Part shown: one piece after another, positions 46,895 to 59,027 of the stretch | Layout: every line of letters starts with the position of its first letter | How positions within the stretch are numbered: the stretch's first letter is position 1 | Source of the DNA: Platerodrilus igneus | Taxonomy: Eukaryota; Arthropoda; Insecta; Coleoptera; Lycidae | DNA: 64,000 nt | Assembly (NCBI GenBank): GCA_036346225.1 | Contig: JARFIW010001343.1 | Location: 372,001-436,000, forward strand | Direction: 5' to 3' | Notes under the pieces: model-generated | The model's input: the letters and a program-made list of their open reading frames with translations, nothing else | The model's database searches: none | Told to the model about the DNA's origin: nothing | Made by a program: the position numbers and the translations under genes

Positions 46895-47028
46895 TTAATT
46901 ACAGGCACTGTTCTTCTTTTTTTTTTTGGTAATAAATTCTTTTACAGCGCTAGATGTGGGATACGTTCCCGTGTCAATGAAGAACTTAAAATACTTCTTC
47001 ACTAATTTAGTTTCTTCTTCAGTTCATC
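46895..47028 (-). pseudogene. Last exon candidate, Myb-like tail
   Basis: After the acceptor ending at 47029, one frame encodes TEEETKLVKKYFKFFIDTG and AVKEFITKKKK, resembling the small Myb-like tail of this family, to a TAA at 46895-46897. That frame starts with TGA (47024-47026) where a Trp would be expected. The phase delivered by the previous exon instead ends at TAG 47002-47004. Confidence 0.5.
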
Positions 47029-47081
47029 CTAAAATTAAGAACCTTATACACTCCTTGACAATAAAAATTTTATATTGTTAC

Positions 47082-47164
47082 CTCTTTTGCGGATTGCTTT
47101 GGGTTTGATAAGAAGGATGTGTTTGATGTTTCTTCTGAACTGTCCCCTTGATTAGAATATACAA
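47082..47164 (-). CDS. Exon: acidic linker
   Basis: Bounded by acceptor tttctatttccag and donor GTAACA. It encodes an acidic Ser/Asn-rich linker (SNQGDSSEETSNTS) in phase with the exon upstream. Confidence 0.6.
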
Positions 47165-47535
47165 CTGGAAATAGAAAAAACAGTTAACCAAATTATCAAA
47201 AAAAATTTATAGGCGTATTTGTTTTTGGTTGATTCACACATCTACGTAACTAAAGCATAAATATTATGCACTTAACCAAACATTCAAAGTCGTAATAAAT
47301 AGAGGTTGTAGAGCTAGCTGACACGTGCTTTAAATTTAGGTATTTTACAGCGAATGAACAAATATACAACTCATGCAGTTGTAAAATCGATGTTGTGTTG
47401 ACGGCAAAATACACTCCGAGCATTTTTGAAAATAGTGCGTGAAATCGCAAAGGACGACCAAGCTATGCTTAAAATGAAAAAGGTTTGTGTAAAGCGTAAC
47501 TGGTTCGTAAGGGGAAATAATGAGCAATAAATTAC

Positions 47536-47637
47536 CTTGGTTTTGGTTGTCATTTCCTTGTACTATGGATTTATCTGCCAAACCATCATGCTGTACCACA
47601 GTCTGCTGTTCGTTCATATTAAAAACAGGTGCTATGT
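47536..47637 (-). CDS. Exon: linker after recombinase domain
   Basis: Acceptor ending 47638 and donor GTAATT. It encodes IAPVFNMNEQQTVVQHDG and following residues, phase-compatible on both sides. Confidence 0.6.
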
Positions 47638-47698
47638 CTTAAAAATGAAAAAATACATATCAAAGTTTATACATGGCCTAAATCTTACCATCGGTATA

Positions 47699-47840
47699 AT
47701 CTTCATCAGCACACTCTAAATTAAGGTCCAAGTTGATTTGGGCCAAAGATTTGCCTTTATACTGTACTGGAATACTTCCTTCCTCCATCATAAGGAGTAT
47801 CTTTGATACTTTAGCTGTTTGGTAAATATCAACAGGAAGT
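47699..47840 (-). CDS. Exon: end of recombinase domain
   Basis: Acceptor ccatttttag and donor GTAAGATT. It encodes LPVDIYQTAKVSKILLMMEE, the conserved segment directly after the catalytic Tyr in this family, then an acidic stretch. Confidence 0.75.
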
Positions 47841-49954
47841 CTAAAAATGGTTAGAAAAATTTTTGGTACTAGCTGAATGATTCTTTCTACAACCAGTTTT
47901 TCGCAAGCCGCTTGATAACTGATGACCGAATGATACAATTGTCTATTGGCAGAGGTCTATCACACGGTTGTATTAAGGAATTAGTTTGCGGATGCAAATA
48001 TGTTGAGCGAGCATCAGTTTCTAAAACTGCTCGTGCAATTAAGAATTTAAATGAATGGACGCCGTAAGAAATTTGAGAATGTTTTTTTTATTGTGTTATC
48101 TCGGTTCATTAGGAAAGTTTATGCCACCGGAATGTTTCTGTTAGCTTGTATCCCTTCTCGTGTCATCAGCCTAGAATTTTAACCAAAAGCGGTAGAATTT
48201 GGAGGGTTTTTATGTAAACCATTAGGAATTATCACGGGATTGTTACTTTTAATATGATTCTCATCGAAATAGTTCACCGCCATGAATTCAAGTACTCGTC
48301 AGAAATAGAGTTTACAGACTTTTTTTCGTTTGATTGTTTCAAAGCTAAAGATCGTAGCGATGGTGTTGGTTTCAGAACAACATGATCGAGTGTCCCAAAA
48401 AAAACTCTGAAATGATTACAGACCGCAATTTTCAAAATTGCCTTTATTTAGTGGATGATACAGTGGAGAGTCAACTGTGTACCTAATACAAGCTGGCGGT
48501 GTACACGATTTTTATAAATAGTCAAAACGAATTAACGTGTCGAATTTATTTTTAAAAAATACAGAAATAAAAAATTTGCCGAGCATTTTCTGTCAAAGTC
48601 GTCTTCAGCGTTTTTGCAAAGATATTTAAAAGTTTTCTAGAAAATATTTATATCCAAGCATATCAATAGAATTAATAGACATTTATCTCTACACGATTAG
48701 TTACCTTCATTTTAAAATTACTACATGATCACAAGGACAATGTATGTGTTTTATCTTAGGTTGTCTCTTGAAGTTGAAAAAGCTTCATCTAGAGATTAAA
48801 AAAATGAAAGAAAATTTATTCGTTTAATTATCTAGTAATTTATAGTTTAAGTTAACTATAATCAAATGGAAATATCTGTCAATACGCCAAGTAAATTACT
48901 TTGTCAAACTAGATTTTACACACCAATACGTTTAGATGTTTAATACAAATGTGTCCGTCGGAATAACCTGATTGATATAAAAATCATAACGAGAACTAAT
49001 GAAAAAATTCTAAATTGTGCCCGACGATAGCTACAAATGTGAGGTTTCATGTGGTGATATTTGTTTTGTTCAAAAATGCGCAGATATCCTAAGGAAATTT
49101 CCCAAAGCACGTAAAAAAATGAATAATTGTCTCAAAGAATGCAAAAAACCACATTTCCAACCTAGTAGGTTTTTGGGAAAACAAGTAGTTATATTCGTTG
49201 TGCACAAATATTATCAAACAATCCAAAAATACTGCTTGACACAGAAAAAAATACGAACCGTTAATTTTAGGTTTTTTGTGGAGAGCGAACTTGTTACTGA
49301 AACATATGTTATTATAGATGAGCAAAGCCTAATGAAAACAGAATTCTCGTTCTTGTGAATTCGAGATTTATTATACAAAATGTAACAACATTATCCAAGT
49401 TTGCACATTTTCTTCGCAAATTGCTGTTTAACGATCTGAATTCAAGTAGCGCTTTTCATTCTGTATAAAATTAAAAATTACATTTGCAAAAAATCGTTTA
49501 ACCTTTTAAAAATTTTTTTAAAACGTATTCATTGGATAATTTTGATGATGAGGAATCGTATGATGATGCGCGTTTCGCAAAATGAAGTAGTTTCTGTAAA
49601 ACACCTTTCAAAACTGCCAAGAGCTAGGGCACCTTTGATGGATTTGATAGTGGAGAGTCAAATGACTTGGTTTTTGTCTCAATATGCAGGTGGTTCTAAA
49701 ACGCGAGGAAAATAAAATCATCTACAAGAGCGGGGCTATTCCATTTGAGTTATTAAGTTTATTTTGCCTAATGATGGGATTTAAAATTACAAATTTCCTG
49801 TTGTAGAAAGAACATTAAATATATCACTATTTGAAATGTTTTGCAGAGTTCGACTAGTTGTAGTGCTCATTGTACTCGCACTCACATTACATTTCTAGTC
49901 GCGATCCACAAAATAACACTTCTACATCTTAATAAAGAAAAAAACTTTTCTTAC

Positions 49955-51095
49955 TCATAAAACTCTTCTTGAGTCTTTTGAGTATGCCCCATAAAATCGG
50001 CAAACTGTTTAGTCTCGTCTTTAAACAGATTCAGTATCTGCATTACCGTAGCGATATGTTTCCTTAAGCGATTACTTGTTATAGCTAGAGGATTCTCCAG
50101 TTTGATCTTTTTTAATAAAGTTCTAATGGCTACGTCGCCTTTACCCCATTTGACTCTGCTATTCTGTACTGCAAAAACATACTCGTTGTCTGCTGAAATA
50201 TACTTTCTTCTATTTTCTAACGGTACACCAATAAATTGCTGTAATACTTCGGGCACCAGAATAACTACAGCTCTAGAGCCCTTTCCACTGTTAACAACTC
50301 GCTTATATTTTTTGGTCAGTTGTTTTTCGGTTTCAGTTAATAAACCTTCAAAATCTGTAGCATCTGTTCTGTTATCGAGTTTGTAGTCCTTAATCTTTAA
50401 AAATTGAACATCGCCAATTCTTCTTCTACTGAAAATTATTAACATTGCTAAAGTGCAATATATTAACTCTTTATATGTATCTTGATTATCTTTCTGATGA
50501 GCAAATAGTTCGATGCAACGATTTGTCATGTCAAGTGCTTCTTCACGAAATTTCTTAATATCGCTCACTAGTGGTAATAAAAGAGGCGTTTTCCATTGTT
50601 TTTCTTGCAAATCTTTATTTGCAAGTGATCCTAATTCAATATTCCATCTCGATTCAATCAATCTCTTAAAGTTTTAATATTCGATTGAAAGGATTTACTC
50701 TCCTCAATTGACTGACATTTAAAGTCTTCACTACTTTTTAGGACAAGATGATTAAGTTCGTCACATACAAGTTTTAATGATGTTCCTAAATGCATCGCAA
50801 GCCTGGGTGACTTGAACGTTTTTTTTAAAGGATCGTATCCAGTAATGTTCCTGGTGGCCGATACTACTGTGTCAAAATGTTGTGGGCATATAATATCTTT
50901 AAGTGAAAGATTTTCGTTATTAAAGATCTTTCTAAAACTTATGAGCAAGCGAGCTAGTTCTCTCATTCGAGTACTACAGGCATACGTTAAGCGCTCACGC
51001 CTATGTTTTTTTAAATAAGAATTACCAAAGCTAGCAATAAGTAAATCTTTTTTAACTACAAAGGCAACATCATCGCCCCTCATTGAGTCAAACAC
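49955..51095 (-). pseudogene. Exon: tyrosine-recombinase catalytic domain, one frameshift
   Basis: Acceptor tattttcgcag and donor GTAAGAAA. The first part (VFDSMRGDDVAFVVKKDLL, then MRELARLLI) is the helical core-binding region. After a one-base frame change near 50,658 come RRRIGDVQFLKI (box I Arg), KGSRAVVILV, SNRLRKHIATV (box II, with Asn at the usual first His), FADFMGHTQ (His) and a Tyr two residues before the exon end. The candidate catalytic set of a tyrosine recombinase is therefore nearly complete. It may be a domesticated or mobile recombinase. Confidence 0.75.
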
Positions 51096-51191
51096 CTGCG
51101 AAAATACAATCTGTTGATTATTGAGAATAGCAAATTATATCTAAGAAATACGATTTGGTTATTAGGTTATACTATATACAAACAACGAATA

Positions 51192-51339
51192 CGTGCGTGC
51201 GTGCGTGTCTGCGTGCGTGCATGCCTGCCTGCGTGCATGTGCACGTGCGTGTATATGTGCATGCATGTGTGCGTGTGTGTGTGCACGTGCGTGTGTTTGT
51301 GTGTGTGTGTTTCCATGTGCGTGGGTGCATGGGTGTGTT
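51192..51339. repeat. GT/GC-rich microsatellite in an intron
   Basis: An interrupted (GTGC)n/(GT)n run within the intron between the zinc-finger and catalytic exons. The Cys/His-rich ORFs across it are artefacts of the repeat. Confidence 0.95.
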
Positions 51340-51791
51340 TCACAAAAAGTATTCTTGTTTAATAATTTAAAAGACTGAAATGATGAGATAAGTAAGGTCG
51401 AGAATGAATTTATAAAAGATGCGCTGTTATTAAAAAAGTTATGAAGTCGTATCATTCGATTTTGCTTTTACATCTTTTTATAATGCTATTACTTAATAGT
51501 TTTGGGGTAACACCTGACATGACATTTGTGGTGGAAGTAGCAATTTGTATAAAGTAAATATTAAAATATGTACTATAGAAGGCAATAACCAAATAATCTT
51601 GCACGTGGCTTAATACTGAAAACTGTTTCAAAATAAACGTTAGCTATTTAGCATAAATTTCTGGCGTTACAGCAATTCACTGTATTGCTTACTTTATTAA
51701 TGGATTACCATTGAAATACGTCCGACATACCGTAACAGTTTTCAGTAATGAGTCACAGGTAGCTTCTTCGGTCCTGACTATAACATGTTAC

Positions 51792-52261
51792 CTGCTCTTT
51801 AACATTCAATTGAGATATAACGTTTGTAGGATCTACAGCACAAGCAGTAACAGTATGAGAACGAGATAAATAATTTCCATGGAATTTGTCTTTCTTGGCA
51901 TCAGGACACATTTTAAAAACTCTACATTTTTTCGAATGGCGTCTCAGGTATTGTGGAAGAAATAATCCTTTGCAGTATGCACATGGATAATATTTTTGGT
52001 CCGGCACGGAACTCGGTGATACTTCATTTAGTTGCCTATTTGGTCTTATCGTTCCCTTAATGTACAAATCGAAGTTGGTTTCGTTTCGCAACAAACCGAG
52101 TGCACAACGTCTTTCTTTACTATTTTTTGGGAGTTGTAAAATATTTTCAATTTCCTTTACAGTTCGGTGTTTCCTTTGCAAATGTCGCATGAAATTTGTG
52201 TGTCTATATCTTCTAAGCAATACTTGCACTGGATAATTTTATTTTGCTTCTTCCTTGCAAC
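51792..52261 (-). pseudogene. Exon: zinc fingers
   Basis: Acceptor tgccatttccag and donor GTAACATG. It begins VARKKQNKIIQCKYCLE, then after a frame change near 52,215 continues TNFMRHLQRKH (completing a C2H2 finger) and LPKNSKERRCALGLLRNETNF. A second finger is CAYCKGLFLPQYLRRHSKKC. Confidence 0.75.
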
Positions 52262-52678
52262 CTGGAAATGGCAAGAAGAATACGTCAGTTTGCAATATTT
52301 ACCATCCACTACTTTTAATTTATTACTTTTTGGCTATTTACGTGAGAAGAGATATTGTGAATGTGAAAAACTTTAACGGGTAGATTTTGCCGCTTTCACA
52401 AAGCCTCAATATCAAAATAAGGTTTTCTAAAAATTTTGTGTGAGAACAAACATCATTATTAATGTAAATGCGTACACATCTGTGTGCAAGCATGTGCACA
52501 AACGTGTGAGTATTTACTTTACTATGCGATTCCCAACTCTGCTGATTGATTTATTTACTAAGAATAATAACAGAATGGAGCCAAAAGAAAAGCAAAAGAT
52601 GTATATTGTAAATTTTGTGTGTTAAATAATTTTGCAAAGGTTGCTTGACCGATAAAGACAACCGTCTGTATATCTTAC

Positions 52679-52960
52679 CTTAATTTTTTCAGGTTGAGAC
52701 TGAAGATACGGTTCGTCAGATTTGATTTCATTTACAGACTCATTAGATATTTCTGTGTGATATTCAGAGGTTTTACTCTTTGAATCAGATGAATACTCCA
52801 AAATATTGAAATCCTCATCCCTGCTATCATCAATACAATCGGTGCTATTTGAATGAAAATCATAAATATCCGCATGTAACTCATTTGCTTTGTTAGGATA
52901 ATCCACTGGTATTTTCCTTCTTTTGTTCTCTAAAGTAGAATTTAATGCTTTTGGCGAAAT
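52679..52960 (-). CDS. Exon: acidic N-terminal region
   Basis: Acceptor tttaaatttcag and donor GTAAGATA. It encodes a Ser/Asp/Glu-rich region (DDSRDEDFNILEYSSDSKS) without a recognisable domain; the phase fits both neighbours. Confidence 0.6.
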
Positions 52961-53006
52961 CTGAAATTTAAATATTGAACAAACCGATTTTAATTTTTTC
53001 ACTTAC

Positions 53007-53147
53007 TTTAGTTTCCGCTTTTGAAAAAATTTTCGTATTATATTTTATTGACGTAGAAACGGAATTTGATACATATGAGCTGTCACCACTGCTCAAAGTA
53101 TTTTGGCAATTTTCTCTTTGGGCAGTACTTAATAAAGTTTTCAAAAT
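53007..53147 (-). CDS. Exon: low-complexity Ser/Thr/Asn region
   Basis: Acceptor gatttttag and donor GTAAGTGA. 47 codons, open, phase 0 at both ends, no domain. Confidence 0.55.
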
Positions 53148-53196
53148 CTAAAAATCAAGTCGAAAAGCTAATGGTATAATCACTTCTACTACTTAC

Positions 53197-53454
53197 ACTT
53201 AACTTGTTTGTTAAGGGTTGCCCGACATTTTCGTTATTGTAATTTTTTTCGTTGAAAATATAAGTAAATTCTGATACACTTGGTAAATACCTGACATTGG
53301 AATACCCCTTGTTATCTTTCACAGTTGGCAAAGACTGTAGACCCATGTTCAACTTTTCACTAATAGTCATAGTCCAATTTTCTATCGTTGCACTACCGTT
53401 CGGAACGTTTATGTCTGATAGCTGATCATCCAAGTTGCTGCTATCAACCCAATC
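53197..53454 (-). CDS. Exon: N-terminal region
   Basis: Acceptor ttctag and donor GTAAGTAG. It encodes 86 codons beginning DWVDSSNLDDQLSDI, without a known domain. Confidence 0.6.
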
Positions 53455-53640
53455 CTAGAATATATAATTATATTCAAAGGTTTCGATATTTGTGAAAGCA
53501 ACTGTAAGTATAAGCCACCTGACTTAAGTCTATAGGTTTGATCTTAAACTCAAAACACATTATGATTCAGTACAGAAATGCGACGATTAGATTGTACTAC
53601 AGTATATTATAAGTAACCTAAACAACTAGACCGTTTCAAA

Positions 53641-54460
53641 GTACTTGTAATGCAGTTGTAATAATATTGCAATGATAGGAGCGGCACCAATATTGGGATA
53701 AATAAATAATAACATTAATATTAAATTGGCCTCATTGACTTACCATTTGAAAGTAATTAATAGAATTGTAAATAAATTATTAAAACAGGGTGAACATTTA
53801 GAATAAGTACTAATTCTAATTTCAAAAAAAGTAAACCCGACAATAATAGTAAAATTTTGAACCAAGAAATAAATTCTTAACTAAAATGGTGGTTCCACGA
53901 TTAAAAGTCGAAACTTGTGCCCTAAGTTTTTGAAATTTCGCTAATTACAAAGAAAATAGATTAATTCGAGGATTGATTTAAAGTATAACCTTGAGAAATT
54001 TCATGATAAACCATGTAAGACAGGAAAATACTTTTAGGATGTATTAAAAAAGAAGTACTTGTAATGCAGTTGTAATAATATTGCAGTGAAAGGAGCGGCA
54101 CCGACATTAGAATAAATAAATAATAACATTCATATTAAATTGGTCTCATCAATTTACCATTTGAAAGTAATTAATAGAATTGTTAATAAATTGGTAAAAA
54201 AAGGTGAACACTTAGGATAAGTATTAATTCTAATTTCAACAAAAGAAGACACAGACAATAATAACAAATTTTAAACCAAGAAATTAATTCTTAATGAAAG
54301 TGGTGGTTCCACGACCAAAAGCCAAAACTTTTGTCCTAAGTTTTTGAAATTTCGTTAATCATAGGGAAACCAGATTAATTTAAAGTACAACCTTGAGAAG
54401 TTTCATGATAAACCGTGCAAGACAGGAAAATACTTTCATGGTGTATCAACAAAGAAGAGC
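53641..54460. repeat. Tandem duplication of a ~414-bp unit
   Basis: The segment starting gtacttgtaatgcagttg at 53641 recurs at 54055 and both copies can be followed for about 400 bp (for instance tggtggttccacga in each) with roughly a tenth of bases changed by eye. It lies in the large intron near the 5' end. Confidence 0.88.
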
Positions 54461-54703
54461 ATAGCAAAGTTACAAAAGTTGGTTTTGGGTATTATGGCAT
54501 AGAGCATCCGAAATTATTTTCTATCTACAAGGATGATGTGATGTCCTTGGTGCCACAAAAAACTACATCAAAATTTGGTTAACATTTATTAGAAAAAGTT
54601 GTAACCAGCAAACGGATAGTGGTATATGCATATACCCTATATGCATATGTTCGGCTAATATAGAGGTTTGTGATATTGTCGGAGGCTTTCACGACCGGAG
54701 TCA

Positions 54704-54805
54704 TTATAATTATTTATGGCACCGGGTTGGGACCATGTCATTTTATAAATAAATTAATTTATAAAATAACACGGTCCCAACCCGGAACCATAAATAATTA
54801 TAATA
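54704..54805. repeat. Palindromic MITE-like insertion
   Basis: Arms attataattatttatgg and ccataaataattataat, with ccgggttgggacc and ggtcccaacccgg inside, fold into one hairpin with an AT centre. The flanks carry near-identical words (aatatagaggtttg at 54656-54669, aatatggaggtttg at 54802-54815). Confidence 0.8.
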
Positions 54806-54815
54806 TGGAGGTTTG

Positions 54816-56977
54816 TTTTCAAAATATTTATCAGCTACAATTAAAATACAACAGAATTACTTTTCTGACTGATGTATGTACACACACGCACAAATGTGTG
54901 TGCACATGAACGGATGTACACATGACAGTATTTGAGCATCAGTTTTTATTGCTTTGCCTACGGAATCTTAATAATTAATTTGAAAATGTAAGTTCTGTAA
55001 CAAGAGAATCCGAAGATTGTAACGGGCATTTTTGTAGTTTAACATTTTACGCTCCCTTTCTGTTAGCGTACTTAAAAATACATCGTTTCTTTGGGATCGC
55101 TGTTTGTATAAAGGAAATACTTCAGAATAATTTAGATATGATTGCGGCATTCACGTTTTGGATGTTCCTTATGTTATTAGCGAAGGAGATAATAGGCGAT
55201 AAGAGGTTGTAATAGAACGAGTTGAATAAACAGATAAGTAGTTGTAGTTTTGTTCTTGGTTCCTATATATTAAGTACGTTGAAAATACTGCTGCTTTCTG
55301 CTTTTGACAATAGTGAGAATTAATGCGGGATTAATTTTCGTATTGTTCCTGAACAAGCACGGCATGTTTTTAGTTGATTTTCTGTTGGAAATAAAAGCGG
55401 TAAAGCTTGTTAAACTCGAGGCACGTGTGTTTTACGGAACATTTGACGGACGGTTTTATTGCTTACGCGTGCTTACTAATTGTTTTTAGTTGTTTTTCTT
55501 GTGAGACAAATGCTTTAAGGAACATTTGACGGACTTACTTTAGTGATACGCGTACTTTACTAATTTGTGGTGTTAGTTGTTTGTCTTGTGAAATAATAGT
55601 CGTAGAACTTGCTAAACTGACCGGTTTTTTTCTTTAGGATTAATGTGTGTGCGATCTAGTCTAGTGTCCCTTTGTTTTATCAGATTAGTGCATACTTTGG
55701 ATTATTTAAATACAGTGGATACTGTAGTTTCTGCATTTTTCTAACACCAAAGAATCTAAAATAGATCATCGCTTGCGCGAATTTCGTTATTTGCGAAATA
55801 TAACAGAATACCGGTTTACAAAGGTATTGGTTGAAGTTTCTCACTGCTTTTTGGATGTTTATGAAAATAATATACATTTGATCCCAGTTGAAATTAAACT
55901 AGTGCTACAATTGTTATTACTTTAAATATCTATCCGTTGCTTTACCATATCTTTGTCGTTCTGATACCTTGTACAAAAGACTTGCATGATATTTTAAAAC
56001 ATAAGAAAAAAAAAAGAAAGAAAGAAAGATCAATACTACTGAATTACTCATATCAATTGTGTCTTACCTATTTATTTTCTTTTAACATTTTGTCTGATTT
56101 ATGTTTAATTGGTGTGTGAGGAAACGTTTCTGCTACTCCCCAATATTACCTCACTTTGTACTAAAAATTTTTGTACTGCTTTTACCGTTGTTATATTATA
56201 TAGATTATCCAAACAGTTTTTTTTACATTCTACATAGTACTGAATAATTTAGACTTATCATTGCTGCTATGCTTGTTCCTTTTTTTTTCAGGTTTGCTTA
56301 ACTAATTTTCTTGCAGGTATTGTCACTAACTCCTTACCGCCGCATACATTATATGTCAGTCTGCTTTCTACAACCCCCCCTAATCTCCGATTGAGCCCGG
56401 TCATTTCTTTGATTTTCTTTTTGTTACGCACGGCTACGAGCCAACGTAGCAAGATAACAAATTTAAGCTAAACTCTAAGATTCTGCCACAAAGAAAATTT
56501 TTACCGCTGCGCTGACTGGTGTCCACAAAAACCTACTTGCGAATCTGTTATGTAGCATTACAAAGTCTTTTTAAAACAGTATGCAAACATGTGACGAAAA
56601 ATGATAACAAACATATAAACAAACAACCTTTTGCCTTTAGCCCTATAGATATATGTATAGATATATTTATAAATATAAATTCCGTTCTGGCATAATATCC
56701 TATGAAGAAATGGTGTTCAAAAGTAAGTGGTTTTAAATTAACCAAAGATGCATCGGTGGTAAACAGTAATGTCTCTTTCAAGTTGTTCTAGTTTAACACA
56801 TAAATTTATTACAAATAAAATGCATTACATTTGGCTGTTCATTTCGTTTGTTCTTTTATCGAAGAATAATTCAAGTGAAGAATAATGTACCTACTAACCC
56901 CATCCACAATACAAAGATTTAAAGTTTTTGAATTTTTGTACGCAACATTAGAACAACGATATTAAAAATACACTTAC
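54816..56977. other. Intron sequence, no other feature seen
   Basis: AT-rich intron between the first visible exon and the next. Short CA/TG-rich words occur near 54,870-54,920; no ORF is supported. Confidence 0.45.
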
Positions 56978-57060
56978 CTGAGTTCTACAAAGTGATTCAG
57001 TAAGACTATCATCATTTCGTGCATATCCTTTGATGTTAGAATAGTCTTTAAGTTTATTTT
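56978..57060 (-). CDS. First visible exon candidate
   Basis: Acceptor ttcaattttgtag and donor GTAAGTGT bound 83 bases open in the phase that joins the next exon (NKLKDYSNIKG to ESLCRTQ). The start codon must lie further right and was not found. Confidence 0.5.
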
Positions 57061-58309
57061 CTACAAAATTGAAGAGTATAAGGATTTCGGAAGATAAAAC
57101 AATGTAATAAATAGTCAATAAAAAAGGTTTACCCAAATGCAAATGTGTTCTTAATTTAAGAATTAGTAAAACAATTCTTGAATTGAAATGTATCTTTATA
57201 AAATTAAAAACCCGCAATGAGTTAAATATTCTGTAAAAGCAAAACTACATTATAATCGTTAACTATCAACCATCTCATTTTTTTAAAGTAATCATTAAAT
57301 GGTTGTTGGATGAATCCAATAACCTATTCTCTTTACTAATATATAATTAACCATACTATCTCATTACGGAGCATGTATTTAAAGGATATACAGTGTGTTT
57401 TTGAAATAAGGATTGAGTCCTTAACGAATGATTCCGTATTCCAAATAAGGAAATTTTTGTTCTTACAATATTTTCAAAAGCTACGCCTATTTCGGATTTA
57501 ATTTCTATTGTAAATTTTGGTCCGTCTCTGAAGTTCGCTTATATTAAAGATTTGATTTGCATTTATCATTATTGTCTGAATAAACAATTTAGGCAAATGT
57601 AACAGATTGGTGTTTGTTTCTAATCCGTGTGGTAGGTTATGAACCAAGCGCATATTACTGGTTATTGCTCTCAAAAAACCGAATATAACTGTACCAGCAA
57701 TGGAATTATTTGTTGTTGTTTCCTGAGCTAGTTAACATATAATCATATCATCAAAGCATCACGCGCTTATGTGTCGCTAGGGCGTGTATAATCTTAACTG
57801 TGTGTGACATGCCTAGAAGATAAGAGAGTTCAAGTTCAATTGCAGGGATGACATTCAATGTTAGATATCCTGACGCATCACAGAATTTGGAACACATTTT
57901 ACTACGTTTTCAATTTAATTTTTGTTGAGAGGGCACAATTGAGTGGAAACTGAATGTTATGTTAAGTTATTTTGTGTATGAATTTCCTAGATGATAAACC
58001 AGGCTTGTCAAAATAACCACTCCCCCCCAAATCTGTTGAACGGTTATGCTTATACATGAAATTCGGAAGACGTAGGTTTTTAACTGGCCGATATGGTTGA
58101 CTTATAATCATAGATGACGTTACAGGACCACTGTGACCAATTTTTAAATAAAACTTTATGGCAAGTGACATGGCGTTTGAAAAGGTATTAAAAATACATA
58201 CTCAGTCGTAGTTAGTTCAAATTTAGGCTGATTTTAATGGATAAATTATGTAAATACTAAAATTATAGTTTGGCATTTAATTAATAAGGATTCAGGAACC
58301 AATTCTTAT
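57061..58309. other. AT-rich stretch, no firm gene
   Basis: A minus-strand ORF at 57962-58171 shows no recognisable family. The 5' end of the spliced gene may lie here or beyond. Confidence 0.4.
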
Positions 58310-58690
58310 AGTAAGTGCTCAAAATGTGATCCACCTAATGCCTGATAGCAATGCATCCTGTTCTTAAATTACTGTCGTTCAAACGTGTCAGCGGAAATTG
58401 CCCTACATTCGTCAATAATTTGTTGTTTCAAAATGTCGATACTGTCAGGTACTGCAGTGTAAACTTTAGGTTTCAAGTAGCCCAACAGAAAAAAATCTAA
58501 TTTCCAAGTTGCCGGATTCATCTAGATTATCTTCCAGAGTTTCAAGAATTAACGGCTCAATTATGTTTTGTGTCATATCCAGATACACTTCACCGCTAAA
58601 GTTAACATTGAGAAAAACAGGCCCAATATGTCGTTTCCCAATATACCTGCTCAAATATTTACTTTTTCTGGAAATTGACTATATTTTTTC
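58310..58690 (-). pseudogene. Tc1/mariner-superfamily transposase fossil
   Basis: The minus strand encodes GEVYLDMTQNIIEPLI near 58,590. After a deletion follow FFLLGYLKPKVYTAVPDSI, DECRAISADTFERQ and a conserved end with ALGGSHFEHLL near 58,320. These are the C-terminal landmarks (after the second catalytic Asp region) of a DDE_3-type transposase common in arthropods. The middle catalytic part, the N-terminal helix-turn-helix and intact frames are missing. Confidence 0.7.
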
Positions 58691-58984
58691 ACAAAAGATA
58701 TGATAATGAAAAATTAAATGTGATACTTATAGGAGTATTTAAAATAAAAAATTCAAAACAACTCCAAAAATCTCAGGTGTATGAAAACCTAGTATCACTT
58801 GAATGAGTGAAATTTTGCAAGAAGTATATTATTTAATTCAAGCTTGTAATTTGAATGAGGCAAATTACTTGAAATAATTTGTACCTAAAATTAAAGGATG
58901 GTTCCTGGCTACTTTGCAGCGCTCTATCATGAAATTTGTTTACTGCATTAAACCTAATTTCTTTTGCTAAATATGTATTGATGT

Positions 58985-59027
<43 letters not shown>

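Larger units (their letters stand above)
46895..57060 (-). pseudogene. Spliced gene: zinc fingers plus tyrosine-recombinase-like domain
   Basis: At least ten exons on the minus strand join through GT/AG borders with matching phases: 56978-57060, 53197-53454, 53007-53147, 52679-52960, 51792-52261, 49955-51095, 47699-47840, 47536-47637, 47082-47164 and about 46895-47028. The product has an acidic N-terminal half, two zinc-finger-type segments, a tyrosine-recombinase/phage-integrase-like domain and a lysine-rich tail. The layout matches a large uncharacterised insect gene family that I regard as Crypton-like or Crypton-derived; that assignment is inference. The damage comprises frame changes in the zinc-finger exon (near 52,215) and the catalytic exon (near 50,658), and a TGA plus frame mismatch in the last exon. 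It may be a pseudogene, or assembly indels may be present. The true 5' end is not identified. Confidence 0.7.

Noticed and set aside
49017..49358. 113-codon plus-strand ORF with several Cys
   Set aside because: It lies in an intron of the minus-strand gene; no motif or family is recognised.
51155..51455. Cysteine- and histidine-rich ORFs
   Set aside because: They are translations of a GT/GC microsatellite in all frames.
57962..58171. 69-codon minus-strand ORF
   Set aside because: It lies next to the mariner fossil but matches no part of a transposase that I can recognise.
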